A stretch of DNA of 64,000 nt from Bacteroidales bacterium H3 (lineage in GTDB: Bacteria; Bacteroidota; Bacteroidia; Bacteroidales; Muribaculaceae): contig DAAN01000003.1 of NCBI GenBank assembly GCA_001701135.1, positions 1 to 64,000 on the forward strand. Direction: 5' to 3'. Below are positions 52,037 to 61,627 of the stretch, piece by piece. The translations under genes and the position numbers were made by a program. The first letter of the stretch is position 1. Each line of letters begins with the position of its first letter. The notes under the pieces are model-generated. The model was not told the DNA's origin, did not search any database, and worked only from the letters and a program-made list of their open reading frames with translations.

Positions 52037-55000
52037 TTATCTTACGACCACTTTGCGTCCGTTGATGATGTAGATACCGGGGGTGTCGGCACGGTCGAGA
52101 CGGATGCCCTGGAGGTTGTAGATGCGGGTTTCGCCCGGTTCTTCGGCATCGGCTATGACACCGTCGACGCCGCCGGTGATCAGATCGTCGACGCGCTGGT
52201 TGAGCGCATAGATGGCTTTTGCCAGCACGTTGAAGTTGTCGGTGGAGGCGTTGCCGAAGTAGGCTGTGAGCTTGCCCATGAGTTCGGCCACCTGTGAGTC
52301 GGACTTATAGGGCTTGGCATTGTTGATTGCGGTCTGCGCCCATTTCTTAAGGGGGGAGAGGTCGACGGGGGTGGTGGAGCTGCGGTAGCGGAGATACATG
52401 CGGCCCAGCTCGAACGAGTCTTCGGGGATGCCGGCGTATTTGCAGATACCCACGGTGAGATTGCCGTCGGCGCCTACGTTGGCGGCAACGGGAGCGTTGC
52501 GATAGCCCTCTTTGTGGAAGGCGTTTGCGGCGAAGTTATGCCCGGCGGGGAACCAGAGGTTGTTGATCTGCTCTTCCCATCCCGTCTCCTTGAAGGGACG
52601 TGCGTCCTCAAAAACGTTGAGGGCCTGACGACCGTTCTTGCCGGCATAGTACCAGCCGAGATTCTCGTAGGGACCGGTGGTGTTGCCGCTGGCCCATACA
52701 TTGCCGTCGCGGTTGTAGCCTTCGATGTAATATTCATAGGTGCCGGCGGGGAGGCCGGTGAGGGTGGTCTCGCGGTGAACCAGATCGGAGTTCCACCATT
52801 CCATCACGCGCCAGCCGTTATAGCCCGAAATGCTGCTCCAGTCCGATTCGCCCGACCAGCATTCGTCGAGACGGGTGTCGTTCTCGTTCATGCCGCGGCC
52901 GGGGATGAGCCATGAGGCATCCACGCCGCCGGGGTTGAGTTTCGCCTCGGCCTGCATGTGGGCCAGACGTTCCTCGCGCGATACAAACTGCCATGAACCG
53001 CCGGTCGCCTTGGCATTGAGACTGAGGTAGCGGCCGAAGAGATCTTTGTCGGCGCCCCCGGCCACAAGGTAGCTGTCGGAGGTTACGCCGCAGCCGGCAT
53101 TGTTGGCTGCACGGACGCTGAGGGTGTAGACATTCTGGTTTTTGGAAGTGCGGATGCTTGTCAGTGCGAAATCGGTGCGCGCGGCATCACCCTCGGTAAG
53201 GTCCATAAGCATGGCGCCATCTTTAACATTTATGGAGCCGAGATTCTCAAACGCGCCATAGAGTTCCACACCCTTGATGCCGTCGGGGCGACGTACCTCA
53301 AATTCGATGCCTTCGGGTGAGAGGATGGCTGCCGAGCTCTTTTGGTCGCGGTTGACGCTGTTTGCGTCGACAAACAGGCCGGTGTTCACATTGTAGAGAT
53401 AATACTTGCCGCCGAGCACCGGTTTCTCGCCCTTGTAGGGGGTGCTGCCGGAGGTGACTTCGGTGCCGTCGTAGTCGCCGTGGGTGTAATCGGTGAGATT
53501 CTGTGGATTGTTGATAAAAGTGTTGAAGAAGAGACCCGAACCGCCGTCGGCACCGGCATTGAGGATGCCGTTGATGTCGCACTTCTGGGTGAAGTCGGCG
53601 CGGATGTTGCCGACGAAGCTTTCAAACGGGCCGTCGGTTTTTACGATAAAGTGGCTGTAGTTGCCGCCGGTGACAGGGGTGTAATGATAGCAGAAGCCGT
53701 TGTTGACCACGTTGCAGCCACTTTTGAAGTAGTATCCGATAGAGAAGTGGTCGGGATAATAGTAGTCGTAATAATTGCCGCCGATTTCATCGATGACACC
53801 GCAGGTGCCTTCCCAAGTCTCCCTTCGGTTGTAGGTGAGAGGATGGATGTTGCGGGCGATATTGCCCGAGGAGCGGAAATGCATGCCATGATGCACATCG
53901 TTGATACGCATCATGTTGAATGTGCAGTTGGGAGCGTCGATCACAACACCTACGCAGTCGGGGGAGTAGAGACCCTCGATGTTTACGCCGAGCACTTCGG
54001 TGCCCTCAGCTTTCTCGCCGATGTGGAGCGCCTGTTTGCACGAGAGCATCACGGTGTAGCGGAGCACCGAGTTGCTACCCGAAGATATCTGCATTGCATT
54101 TACGTTGCCGCTGCCGATGAGAGTGCCACCTTCGAAATTGGTGGGTGCGGCGCCGGCCACATTCCCTTTTGAGCCGAGGTCAAAGAGATACTGCCCTGTG
54201 AAGCTGCGATTGGGGGAGAAGACAGCGAAGTTGGCCAGGCGGATAGCCACGTTCTTGCCAGGTTCGGAGGAGGTGCGGATGGTGCGTTTGATCTGGTATT
54301 CGCCGTCGGGTATATAAATTGTTGCGCCCGGATTTTCGTCGATGATCTTCTGCAGCTGGGCGGCTACGTCGACATAGTCCGAAGAACCCAGTTCGGCCAC
54401 GACGGTCTTACCGGGGAATGGCACGCTGGCGGCGTGGGTGCTCTTACGGCCATGCTGACGTGCCATGTCGAGGTAAATGGGATTGGACTCAACTATATAC
54501 TGCTGGTGATAGGTGCCGGTGACCAGCGAGGGGTCTTCGATTACAAGATTGGTTATGGAGCCTTCGCCGTCATGAGTCTTCTCGGTGAGAATGCGGTTGT
54601 AGGTGGCCTTGTTGTTCTGGTTGAATTTCACGATTATGTTGCGTGCCTCGGCGTTGAAGCCTCCGTTGGGAAAAGAGAACACTTCATGACGTCGCTCTCC
54701 CGAGCGGGTCCAGTCTACGGTGAGGTTGTCGATGACTGGACGGCCGTTCCAGTTGGGATGCATGCGAAAGGCCTGCTGATAGTCGGTGATGTTGAAGTTC
54801 ACAAACCAGTTGTCGGTGGAATGGCACTCCACTGCCACCGAACCCTCCGTTATCTCGGGATTGTCAAGACTGATGTCGAAGTCGCGGCAATTTACGCCGC
54901 CTCCGTTAAAGTACATACCGGTCTGGCAGTTAGAGATTTTGATGTTTGCGAATATGTTGTCGTAGCCTGCGCATTTCATGCCCACGCTGCCGGACTTTCC

Positions 55001-55540
55001 GTTGCCGACGATGTTGAGATTGAAGATATCGGCATCGGACGAGCCGCCGTTGGTGCCGTTCTTGATGTTGAAACCGAGTTTGGTGTTGATGATGTTGATG
55101 TTACGCACCTGGATGTTGCGGCCGCATTCCACGGCTATGCCTTCAGCCGTGCCCGAGCAGTCGATGGTGCCTCCGTCGATATAGTAAAAGTAACGGGCAT
55201 CGGCTGTGGTGTTGACTTCATCCTTGGTGCCGAGGGTGATCATAGGCAGACTGTGGCTCCAGCCGGGAGCTGCCTTGAGCACGGCGTTGTCGTCGAGCTG
55301 CAGCGCCACAGTGCGGTCGAGCTGTGCCGATGTGCGTATCGGATTGTAGAGGGTGTAAGTGCCCGCAGGAATGTAGATGGTCATGTTGGGACACTCGTCG
55401 ATGAGAGCCTGCAGAGCCTCGCTGGCGTCACCATGAGTGGGGAGGTCGGCCACAAGCATTCCCGAGTAGTCGGTTAACCCGGTGGAAGCCTGGGCGACCA
55501 TGCCGCAGAGCAACATGAAGGACAGGATTAATTTTTTCAT
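52037..55540 (-). CDS. Secreted double beta-helix protein with C-terminal sorting-like module
   Basis: 1,167 residues. After a signal peptide (cleaved near 19) there are two pectate-lyase-3-type right-handed beta-helix halves. Each opens with the same motif: EALQALIDECPNMTIYIPAGTY with PIRTSAQLDR, and AQLQKIIDENPGATIYIPDGEY with TIRTSSEPGK. A ricin-like or jelly-roll part follows (KGEKPVLGGKYYLYNVNTGLFVDANS, about 745-900), then a further helical region, and the end GETRIYNLQGIRLDRADTPGIYIINGRKVVVR. Such proteins bind or cleave pectic glycans. Catalytic residues cannot be named. It is 24 bases after its paralogue and ahead of GH127. Confidence 0.8.
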   Translation of the reverse strand: MKKLILSFMLLCGMVAQASTGLTDYSGMLVADLPTHGDASEALQALIDECPNMTIYIPAGTYTLYNPIRTSAQLDRTVALQLDDNAVLKAAPGWSHSLPMITLGTKDEVNTTADARYFYYIDGGTIDCSGTAEGIAVECGRNIQVRNINIINTKLGFNIKNGTNGGSSDADIFNLNIVGNGKSGSVGMKCAGYDNIFANIKISNCQTGMYFNGGGVNCRDFDISLDNPEITEGSVAVECHSTDNWFVNFNITDYQQAFRMHPNWNGRPVIDNLTVDWTRSGERRHEVFSFPNGGFNAEARNIIVKFNQNNKATYNRILTEKTHDGEGSITNLVIEDPSLVTGTYHQQYIVESNPIYLDMARQHGRKSTHAASVPFPGKTVVAELGSSDYVDVAAQLQKIIDENPGATIYIPDGEYQIKRTIRTSSEPGKNVAIRLANFAVFSPNRSFTGQYLFDLGSKGNVAGAAPTNFEGGTLIGSGNVNAMQISSGSNSVLRYTVMLSCKQALHIGEKAEGTEVLGVNIEGLYSPDCVGVVIDAPNCTFNMMRINDVHHGMHFRSSGNIARNIHPLTYNRRETWEGTCGVIDEIGGNYYDYYYPDHFSIGYYFKSGCNVVNNGFCYHYTPVTGGNYSHFIVKTDGPFESFVGNIRADFTQKCDINGILNAGADGGSGLFFNTFINNPQNLTDYTHGDYDGTEVTSGSTPYKGEKPVLGGKYYLYNVNTGLFVDANSVNRDQKSSAAILSPEGIEFEVRRPDGIKGVELYGAFENLGSINVKDGAMLMDLTEGDAARTDFALTSIRTSKNQNVYTLSVRAANNAGCGVTSDSYLVAGGADKDLFGRYLSLNAKATGGSWQFVSREERLAHMQAEAKLNPGGVDASWLIPGRGMNENDTRLDECWSGESDWSSISGYNGWRVMEWWNSDLVHRETTLTGLPAGTYEYYIEGYNRDGNVWASGNTTGPYENLGWYYAGKNGRQALNVFEDARPFKETGWEEQINNLWFPAGHNFAANAFHKEGYRNAPVAANVGADGNLTVGICKYAGIPEDSFELGRMYLRYRSSTTPVDLSPLKKWAQTAINNAKPYKSDSQVAELMGKLTAYFGNASTDNFNVLAKAIYALNQRVDDLITGGVDGVIADAEEPGETRIYNLQGIRLDRADTPGIYIINGRKVVVR

Positions 55541-55563
55541 ATGGAATCAGATTTTATTTGCGC

Positions 55564-57684
55564 TCATTTGTTAGGTGAGGGGAAGTAATCGCGGTAGGAG
55601 TGGTCGGTGATGTTCTGCTCCGTATTTATGAATTCGTTGGATACGGTTCCCTTGCCACCCTTCTGACCGGCGTTGACCAGACCGTTGATGTCGCAGTGGT
55701 TGCCGAAATCGGTGCGCGAGTTGCTGAAATAGCTGTTGAAGGGTCCGTCGGTCTTGATGGCATAGTAGCTGTAGGGGAGGCCGAGCACGTTGGTGTAGTG
55801 ATAGCAGAAGCAGTTGTTGAGCACGCTGGGGTTGGATTCGTTCTTGAGGTAGAAGCCGATCGAGAAGTGGTCGGGATAGTAATAGTCGTAGTAGTTGCCG
55901 CCTGCCTCGTCGATGACGCCGCATGTGCCTTCCCACGATTCTTTGTGGTTATAGGTGAGCGGGTGGATGTTGCGGGCGATGTTGCCGCTGGAGCGGAAGA
56001 TCATGCCGTGGCGCACGTCGTTGATGCGCATGAGGTTGACATTGGTGTCGGGACCGTCGACAACCACGCCTACGCATTCGGGGGTGTACTGGCCTTCGGT
56101 GTTGGCAGCGAAGATGTCGGTGGCGACGGCATCCTTGCCGATGTGGATTGCTTCGGGAGCGTGGAGGAATGTGGTGTAGCGGATCATACCGTTTTTACCC
56201 GATGCCATGTTGACACCTTTTGTCTTGCCGAGGCAGTCGACTGTGCCTCCTTCGAGCAGTGTGGGTGCGTTGCCGGCGCAGTCGGCGCCGAGATCCATGA
56301 GATATTCACCCTGGAATCCGTCGAGGGGGAAGATAATGGCGAAGTTGGCCAGACGCAGAGCCACGTTTTTGCCATTTTTGGAGGATGTGCGGAGAGTTTT
56401 GCCTAAGGCATATTTGCCGTCGGGGAGGTAGATGGTGGCGCCGGGATTGGCGTCGATGATATTCTGAAGCTGGTCGGCTACGTCGGTGCGGCCGTCGGCG
56501 TTGACGTTGGCTATGACGGTCTTGGAGGGGAGTTTGCGGAAAGAAGAGGCCATTACGTCGCCCGTTTTGGTCATGCGGCAGGCGGCGAGGTCGCGGTCGT
56601 CGTAGGCACGCATGTAGCGGATGTGGTCACGGCCGGCGATGTCGGCGGGGTTGGAGATTTTGGTGTCCTGAGCGGCGATACGGCCCTTGCCGTCGTGCGA
56701 TTTCTCGGTGACGATGTCGACAGGCTTGCCTGCGGTTTTCACGTTGAGATTGCGCACGAATGCGTGGAAACCGCCGTTGGGATTGGCGAACACGGTGTGG
56801 CGGGGTGCCTTGCAACCCTTGAAGCTGACGGTGGTGTTGTCGACCAGCGGACGGAGGAAAGCCGCGTTCTCAAAGCTGAATGCCCGGGCGAACCCTTTCA
56901 CGTCGAAATTGACAATCCAGTTGTCAGAGCAAAGGTCGAGCATGCCGCATGATTCGTTCTGGATGGCGGGATTGTTGCCGCAGGTGAGGTTGATGTCGCG
57001 GAAGACGCCGCCGCCACCATGCGAGTAGATGCCGATCTGCACGTCGGTGACGGTGATATTGCTGATGGTGTTGTCCCATCCATGGATATATACGCCGGTG
57101 CTCCCGGGCTGGTTGTTGCCTTTGATAGTAAGGTTGAAGATGTCGGCATCGGACGAGCCGCCGTTGGTGCCGTTGTTGATTGCGAACCCGAGGGGGGTGT
57201 CGACGATGTTCATGTTGCGCACCTGGATGTTGCGGCCGCACTCCACGGCCACGCCTTTGGCCACGCCGGAGCAGTCGACGGTGCCGCCGTCAAGGAAGTA
57301 GAAATAACCCTGACGGGCTGTGGTGTTTTCCTCCTTGGGGGTGCCGAGGGTGATCATGGCTTTGTCGCTGTTCCACGAGGGCGCGGCTTTGAGCACAGTC
57401 TTGTCGCTTAGCTGCAGAGCCACTGTGCGGTCGGTTTTGCCGCATGTCCTGACGGGGTTTGCCATGATGTAGGTGCCGTCGGGAATATAGATGGTGCGAT
57501 TGGGGTTGCTGTCGATGATTTCCTGAAGTCTGGCGCTGGCGTCGGAGCCGTCGGTGGGGAGGTTGGCAATGACGATTTTGCTCATGTCGGCATTCTTGGC
57601 GCCGGCAAATGTCGTTACCGAGGCTGCGCTGACGGTGGCTGTCGAAAGAGCCAGCAGTGTGGCTGTGATTAGGGTTGATCGCAT
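55564..57684 (-). CDS. Secreted double beta-helix protein, paralogue of the next gene
   Basis: 706 residues, alignable over its whole length with the first 720 residues of the gene at 52037. It has the same two halves (ARLQEIIDSNPNRTIYIPDGTY and DQLQNIIDANPGATIYLPDGKY) and the same blocks VECGRNIQVRN, NGTNGGSSDADIFNL, RINDVRHGMIFRSSGNIARNIHPLTYN and GTCGVIDEAGGNYYDYYYPDHFSIG. The C-terminal extra modules and sorting-like end are missing. The product therefore may be periplasmic or released while its paralogue is anchored. First gene of the beta-helix/GH127 unit. Confidence 0.8.
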   Translation of the reverse strand: MRSTLITATLLALSTATVSAASVTTFAGAKNADMSKIVIANLPTDGSDASARLQEIIDSNPNRTIYIPDGTYIMANPVRTCGKTDRTVALQLSDKTVLKAAPSWNSDKAMITLGTPKEENTTARQGYFYFLDGGTVDCSGVAKGVAVECGRNIQVRNMNIVDTPLGFAINNGTNGGSSDADIFNLTIKGNNQPGSTGVYIHGWDNTISNITVTDVQIGIYSHGGGGVFRDINLTCGNNPAIQNESCGMLDLCSDNWIVNFDVKGFARAFSFENAAFLRPLVDNTTVSFKGCKAPRHTVFANPNGGFHAFVRNLNVKTAGKPVDIVTEKSHDGKGRIAAQDTKISNPADIAGRDHIRYMRAYDDRDLAACRMTKTGDVMASSFRKLPSKTVIANVNADGRTDVADQLQNIIDANPGATIYLPDGKYALGKTLRTSSKNGKNVALRLANFAIIFPLDGFQGEYLMDLGADCAGNAPTLLEGGTVDCLGKTKGVNMASGKNGMIRYTTFLHAPEAIHIGKDAVATDIFAANTEGQYTPECVGVVVDGPDTNVNLMRINDVRHGMIFRSSGNIARNIHPLTYNHKESWEGTCGVIDEAGGNYYDYYYPDHFSIGFYLKNESNPSVLNNCFCYHYTNVLGLPYSYYAIKTDGPFNSYFSNSRTDFGNHCDINGLVNAGQKGGKGTVSNEFINTEQNITDHSYRDYFPSPNK

Positions 57685-57742
57685 GGTTGAATTGGTTATG
57701 AATGATTATTTTGTTTGAATTTCGGTAGCTGTGTAAAATCAT

Positions 57743-57776
57743 GGCATGAAACCGGACGTAGTTCCGATTCCATGCC
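57743..57776 (-). promoter_or_regulatory. 5' leader hairpin of the beta-helix operon
   Basis: GGCATGGAATCGG pairs with CCGGTTTCATGCC over 13 bp (two G-U) around an 8-base loop on the minus strand. It would form at the very 5' end of the transcript predicted from the promoter at 57778-57809. Confidence 0.6.
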
Positions 57777-57777
57777 A

Positions 57778-57809
57778 CGAAGTTAGCTTATTTTGATGAT
57801 TAATACAAA
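57778..57809 (-). promoter_or_regulatory. Promoter of the beta-helix operon
   Basis: Minus strand TTTG (57809-57806), 20 nt, TAACTTCG (57785-57778). The -7 box has one mismatch to TAnnTTTG. The leader is about 85 bases. Confidence 0.5.
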
Positions 57810-57865
57810 TAATCAGTCTTAAAATACACCTCTAATATAGGAGCGAAGTGCAATTTGACGAGAAA

Positions 57866-59623
57866 TTACTTCTTTTTGCGAGATTTTTTCTTAAAAGTAG
57901 CGAAATGATCATCGGCCTGAGCCGCTTTTTTCTCTTTGGTGCGTCGGTCGGCGGCGCGGGCATAGTCTTTGTCGGCTTCGGCGATTTCGCTGTAGATGCG
58001 TTTGCCGAGGAAGTCCGCGCCTTTGAGTGCGCCGACCACCCGGTGTGCGTCGGCTTTCTTGACATCGAAAAGCGAATAGGAGGGCATGAGGTCGATGCGA
58101 CCCACGTCGACGCGCGAACCGTCGATGTTTTTGTTGAGCAGCTCTATGAGATTGCCGGCATAGAATCCGTCGCGTTTGCCTGCATTTATGAAAATTCGCT
58201 CCATCCCTTTCGAAGCGGTGCGGCGATCCTTGTCGAACTTGCCACCGGGCTTGTTTTCATCGGCATGACGGCTTTTTTTCTCTTTTGATGGCTTCTCGTC
58301 GATGAAGTCGATCGTGGGGGCGTCTTTGTAATATTCGAGCAGGCGGTGGAACTCGAGGGAGAGCACACGTTTGATGAGATCTTCCGACGAAAGCCAGCCG
58401 AGTTTCTTGAGCACTCCGGGGATATATTTTTCCATCTCGGCATCGTCGACACGGGCGCGCTCGATGCGGTCGGCCAAAGAGAAGAGCTGTTTCTCGATGA
58501 TATGCCGGGGAGTGGGCACCTCCTTGCGCTCGAATGTCTTGCCGATGATGCGCTCGATCTCGCGCAGACGGCCTTTTTCGCGCGAGTGGATTATGGCGAT
58601 GGACACGCCCGATTTGCCCGCGCGGCCTGTGCGGCCCGACCGGTGGGTGTAGACGGCAGCATCGTCGGGCAGACCGTAGTTGATTACATGCGAGAGGTCG
58701 TCGACGTCGAGACCGCGTGCCGCCACATCGGTGGCAACGAGCATTGTGATCACGCGGTCGCGGAATTTCTGCATCACCATGTCGCGCTGCTGCTGCGAGA
58801 GGTCGCCGTGGAGCGAGTCGGCGTTGTATCCGTCGCGGATGAGGTTTTCGGCCACTTCCTGGGTGTCGCGGCGGGTGCGGCAGAAGATGATGGCGTAGAT
58901 GTTGGGGTTATCGTCGGCGATGCGTTTCAGAGCGAGGTATTTGTCGCGGGCGTTCACCATATAATATATGTGACGCACATTGGCGGCTCCTTCGTTGCGG
59001 GTCCCGACCACGAATTCCTCGGCATCGTGCATGTATTTCTTGGCGATGCGGGCGATCTCTTTGGGCATTGTGGCCGAGAACATCAGCATTTTGCGGTCGT
59101 CGGGCACTGCGGCGAGGATTTCGTCGATTGAGTCGAGGAAGCCCATGTTGAGCATTTCGTCGGCTTCGTCGAGAATCACGGTGTGGACGTTGTCGAGCTT
59201 CACCACGCCGCGCTTGATAAGGTCGATGAGGCGTCCCGGGGTTGCCACAATCACCTGCACGCCCTCACGCAGGGCGCGTATCTGGCTTTCGATGCTCGAA
59301 CCGCCATAGACGGGGAGCACCTTCACGTCGGGGAGATATTTCGAAAAATCGGCAAGGTCGGATGCGATCTGCAGACAGAGTTCGCGGGTGGGGGAGAGGA
59401 TAAGAGCCTGGGGAGTGTGGTTTTCAGGGTCGATACGCTGGAGCACGGGGAGTCCGAAAGCGGCAGTCTTTCCCGTGCCGGTCTGGGCAAGCGCCACCAC
59501 GTCGCCCTCTTTGTTGAGCAGGTGGGGGATTACCCTTTCCTGCACGGGCATGGGGTTCTCGAATCCCAGCTCTTCGATGGCTCGGCGCAGGGGTGCGCTG
59601 ACGCCTAATTCTTCAAATGTCAT
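57866..59623 (-). CDS. DEAD-box RNA helicase (DeaD/CsdA type)
   Basis: 585 residues from ATG 59623 (MTFEELGVSAPLRRAIEELGFENPMPVQE). Q motif, Walker A AQTGTGKTAAF, PTRELCLQIA, DEAD box VILDEADEMLNMGF, SAT MLMFSATMP, then HRSGRTGRAGKSG in the second RecA domain. A linker precedes a DbpA-type RNA-binding fold (RIFINAGKRDGFYAGNLIELLNKN, about 455-535), and the tail is Lys-rich. Helicases with this tail act in ribosome assembly and cold-shock mRNA unwinding. The ATG at 59680 lies at the promoter and is not used. Confidence 0.95.
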   Translation of the reverse strand: MTFEELGVSAPLRRAIEELGFENPMPVQERVIPHLLNKEGDVVALAQTGTGKTAAFGLPVLQRIDPENHTPQALILSPTRELCLQIASDLADFSKYLPDVKVLPVYGGSSIESQIRALREGVQVIVATPGRLIDLIKRGVVKLDNVHTVILDEADEMLNMGFLDSIDEILAAVPDDRKMLMFSATMPKEIARIAKKYMHDAEEFVVGTRNEGAANVRHIYYMVNARDKYLALKRIADDNPNIYAIIFCRTRRDTQEVAENLIRDGYNADSLHGDLSQQQRDMVMQKFRDRVITMLVATDVAARGLDVDDLSHVINYGLPDDAAVYTHRSGRTGRAGKSGVSIAIIHSREKGRLREIERIIGKTFERKEVPTPRHIIEKQLFSLADRIERARVDDAEMEKYIPGVLKKLGWLSSEDLIKRVLSLEFHRLLEYYKDAPTIDFIDEKPSKEKKSRHADENKPGGKFDKDRRTASKGMERIFINAGKRDGFYAGNLIELLNKNIDGSRVDVGRIDLMPSYSLFDVKKADAHRVVGALKGADFLGKRIYSEIAEADKDYARAADRRTKEKKAAQADDHFATFKKKSRKKK

Positions 59624-59666
59624 GATATGTTGTGTATGTAAATGTTCGATATATGGTAATATTCCA

Positions 59667-59674
59667 CAAATATA
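59667..59674 (-). promoter_or_regulatory. Probable -7 box for the helicase gene
   Basis: TATATTTG on the minus strand, 44 bases before the ATG. The spacer upstream overlaps the neighbouring terminator hairpin and offers TTTC at the -33 position. Confidence 0.4.
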
Positions 59675-59680
59675 CAACAA

Positions 59681-59717
59681 AAAAACAGGCCGGGAAAGCT
59701 ATCCGCAGCCTGTTTTT
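59681..59717 (-). terminator. Terminator after the DJ-1 gene
   Basis: AAAAACAGGC/GCCTGTTTTT, a perfect 10-bp stem with a 17-base loop and T runs on both strands. Confidence 0.8.
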
Positions 59718-59789
59718 ATAATTTATTTGTTTTTGGCCGGTTATCCGGGCAATATGTAGGAATCAGAAATCAGGGCAGTATGTGGGAAA

Positions 59790-60362
59790 TCAGAAATAGA
59801 AGTGGACATGTTTGGGGTAGAAGAGCATGGCGCTCCCGGTCTCCTGTGCCACTGCTTCGCCGCAAGATTCCTGAACGATGGCCAGAGCAAAACGCATGGC
59901 GGCCGACGGGCCGTTGGCGGTGATCAGGCGGGGGGTGGCGACCACGGGAGTGTCGCGCACTGTGGCGTTTGTCATCTTTTCTTCAAATCCGGGATAGCAG
60001 GTGGCTTCCTTGCTGTCGAGAATGCCTAAAGGAGCGAGTACCACAGCCGGCGAGGCGCAGATAGCTGCGATTTTGCCCGCTTCGGCCTGGTTGACCAGCA
60101 AAGTGTTGAGAGGTGCGAATTCCGAAAGGTTGACGGCGCCGGGCATGCCTCCGGGCAGAATGAGCCATTCGGGTGTGATAAAATCGGTTTCCTCATATAG
60201 CTGGTCTGCCACAAGGGGAATTCCGTGTGCTCCGACTACGGTAAGGGAGCCGGTTATAGAGACTGTCTTGACGTTCATGCCGGCGCGACGGAGCACGTCG
60301 ACTACAGTGATAGCTTCCAATTCTTCAAAACCGGTTGCAAGGAATAAATAAGAGGTGTTCAT
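59790..60362 (-). CDS. DJ-1/PfpI family protein
   Basis: 190 residues of the DJ-1/ThiJ group. The nucleophile elbow is AAICASPAVVLAPLGIL with Cys 102, and the acidic residue that holds the cysteine is in GFEELEAITVVDVLRRAGM near residue 14. YajL/DJ-1 relatives act as glyoxalase-like or protein-protective enzymes, a role that is debated. It stands alone with a terminator after it, and a spacer of 154 bases separates it from the divergent apbE. Confidence 0.88.
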   Translation of the reverse strand: MNTSYLFLATGFEELEAITVVDVLRRAGMNVKTVSITGSLTVVGAHGIPLVADQLYEETDFITPEWLILPGGMPGAVNLSEFAPLNTLLVNQAEAGKIAAICASPAVVLAPLGILDSKEATCYPGFEEKMTNATVRDTPVVATPRLITANGPSAAMRFALAIVQESCGEAVAQETGSAMLFYPKHVHFYF

Positions 60363-60472
60363 GACTCAGTAGATGAAAGATTAGTGTGTGGGGGTAGTTA
60401 GTGTTGGTTCTACGGTTTAAATATTAAAACAAATGATTAGGTTAGTTGTTCTCAAATGTAGAATATTTTTCT

Positions 60473-60480
60473 TATATTTG
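60473..60480 (+). promoter_or_regulatory. Probable -7 box for apbE
   Basis: TATATTTG, 36 bases before the apbE ATG, in an AT-rich spacer. The -33 partner is unclear. Confidence 0.45.
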
Positions 60481-60516
60481 CAATAAATAATAGAATAACT
60501 ATCTGATTGTAGCCAA

Positions 60517-61578
60517 ATGTTCCACAAATTTCGACTTTCTGACCTGAAACCCCTTTCGCTTCTCACAAGAGGTTTCCCCGTTATCGTTTTGCTCGCGATC
60601 ATCGGCATTGCCGCGGGCGGGTGCGGGCAGCGGAACAAGTGGCACAAAAGTGCGGGCGCCGTGTGGAACACCACTTACACCGTCACCTACGAGGCGCCCC
60701 GCGATCTGTCAGACTCCATTCAGGCTGTTTTTCGCGAAATCGACAACTCACTGTCGGTGTTCAACAAATCCTCGCTGGTGACGCGCATCAACAATAATGA
60801 CTCTACGGCGCTTGTCGACATGCATTTCAGGCGGGTGTTCGATATGTCGGTGGATGTGAACCGCCGCGGCAAAGGGCTTTTCGATCCTACGGTGGCTCCT
60901 TTGGTGAATCTGTGGAAATTCGGCAACACCGGTAAGGTCAGCCCCGACAGTGTCTACGAACCGTCGCGTGCGCAAGTCGACAGTGCCCTTGCCTTTGTAG
61001 GGCTGGCCGGGTGCTCGATCACGCCCGGGGGGCGTGTTGTCAAGAAGCATCCCGCCACATCGTTCAACTTCTCGGCGGTGGCCAAGGGGTATGCCTGCGA
61101 CGTTTTGGCCGAGATGCTCCGGCGCAACGGCTCGGGGAATGTGATGGTGGAAATCGGCGGCGAGGTGACGGCGTTCGGCCATTCGCCGCGCGGCGACAGC
61201 TGGCGTCTGCAGATCGACTGCCCGGTGGATCAGAGCGATGTGCCGACCCATGAGGCTATAGACTATCTTGAAATCACCGATTGCGGGGTGGCCACTTCGG
61301 GCAACTACCGCAACTATCACGAGAGCAGTTTCGGACGGGTAGGTCACACCATCGACCCCATGACAGGTTACCCGCGTGTCAGCAACATACTTTCCGCCAC
61401 CGTGATAGCTCCCGATTGCGCGCAGGCCGACGCCTGGGCCACAGCCGTGATGGCGGCTCCGAATGTGGCGGAAGCGGATTCGCTGCTGCGTGCCGCCGGT
61501 CTGAATGCGCTGATTATCACCTCCGACAGTGTGCCTGGCCGTTACCGTTTCTTCCGCGTGCAGCACGAGACGCCCTGA
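60517..61578 (+). CDS. apbE: FAD:protein FMN transferase (lipoprotein)
   Basis: 353 residues. A lipoprotein signal ends in IAAGGC (Cys 36). The ApbE fold is clear: VWNTTYTVTY, VFREIDNSLSVFNKSSLVTRIN, GLFDPTVAPLVNLWKFG, FNFSAVAKGYACDVLAEML (with the conserved Lys-Gly), GNVMVEIGGEVTAFG and GRVGHTIDPMTGYP followed by ATVIAPDCAQADAWATAVM. It attaches FMN covalently to a Thr of periplasmic proteins such as Rnf or Nqr subunits. No target gene is near. A terminator follows. Confidence 0.94.
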   Translation: MFHKFRLSDLKPLSLLTRGFPVIVLLAIIGIAAGGCGQRNKWHKSAGAVWNTTYTVTYEAPRDLSDSIQAVFREIDNSLSVFNKSSLVTRINNNDSTALVDMHFRRVFDMSVDVNRRGKGLFDPTVAPLVNLWKFGNTGKVSPDSVYEPSRAQVDSALAFVGLAGCSITPGGRVVKKHPATSFNFSAVAKGYACDVLAEMLRRNGSGNVMVEIGGEVTAFGHSPRGDSWRLQIDCPVDQSDVPTHEAIDYLEITDCGVATSGNYRNYHESSFGRVGHTIDPMTGYPRVSNILSATVIAPDCAQADAWATAVMAAPNVAEADSLLRAAGLNALIITSDSVPGRYRFFRVQHETP

Positions 61579-61627
61579 AATCCCGGCATGAACGGATTCT
61601 GACCGGTCGCTCTACGGAAACGCAAAA

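Noticed and set aside
46181..57684. Typical polysaccharide utilisation locus
   Set aside because: No SusC or SusD gene, no hybrid two-component system and no sigma/anti-sigma pair were found.
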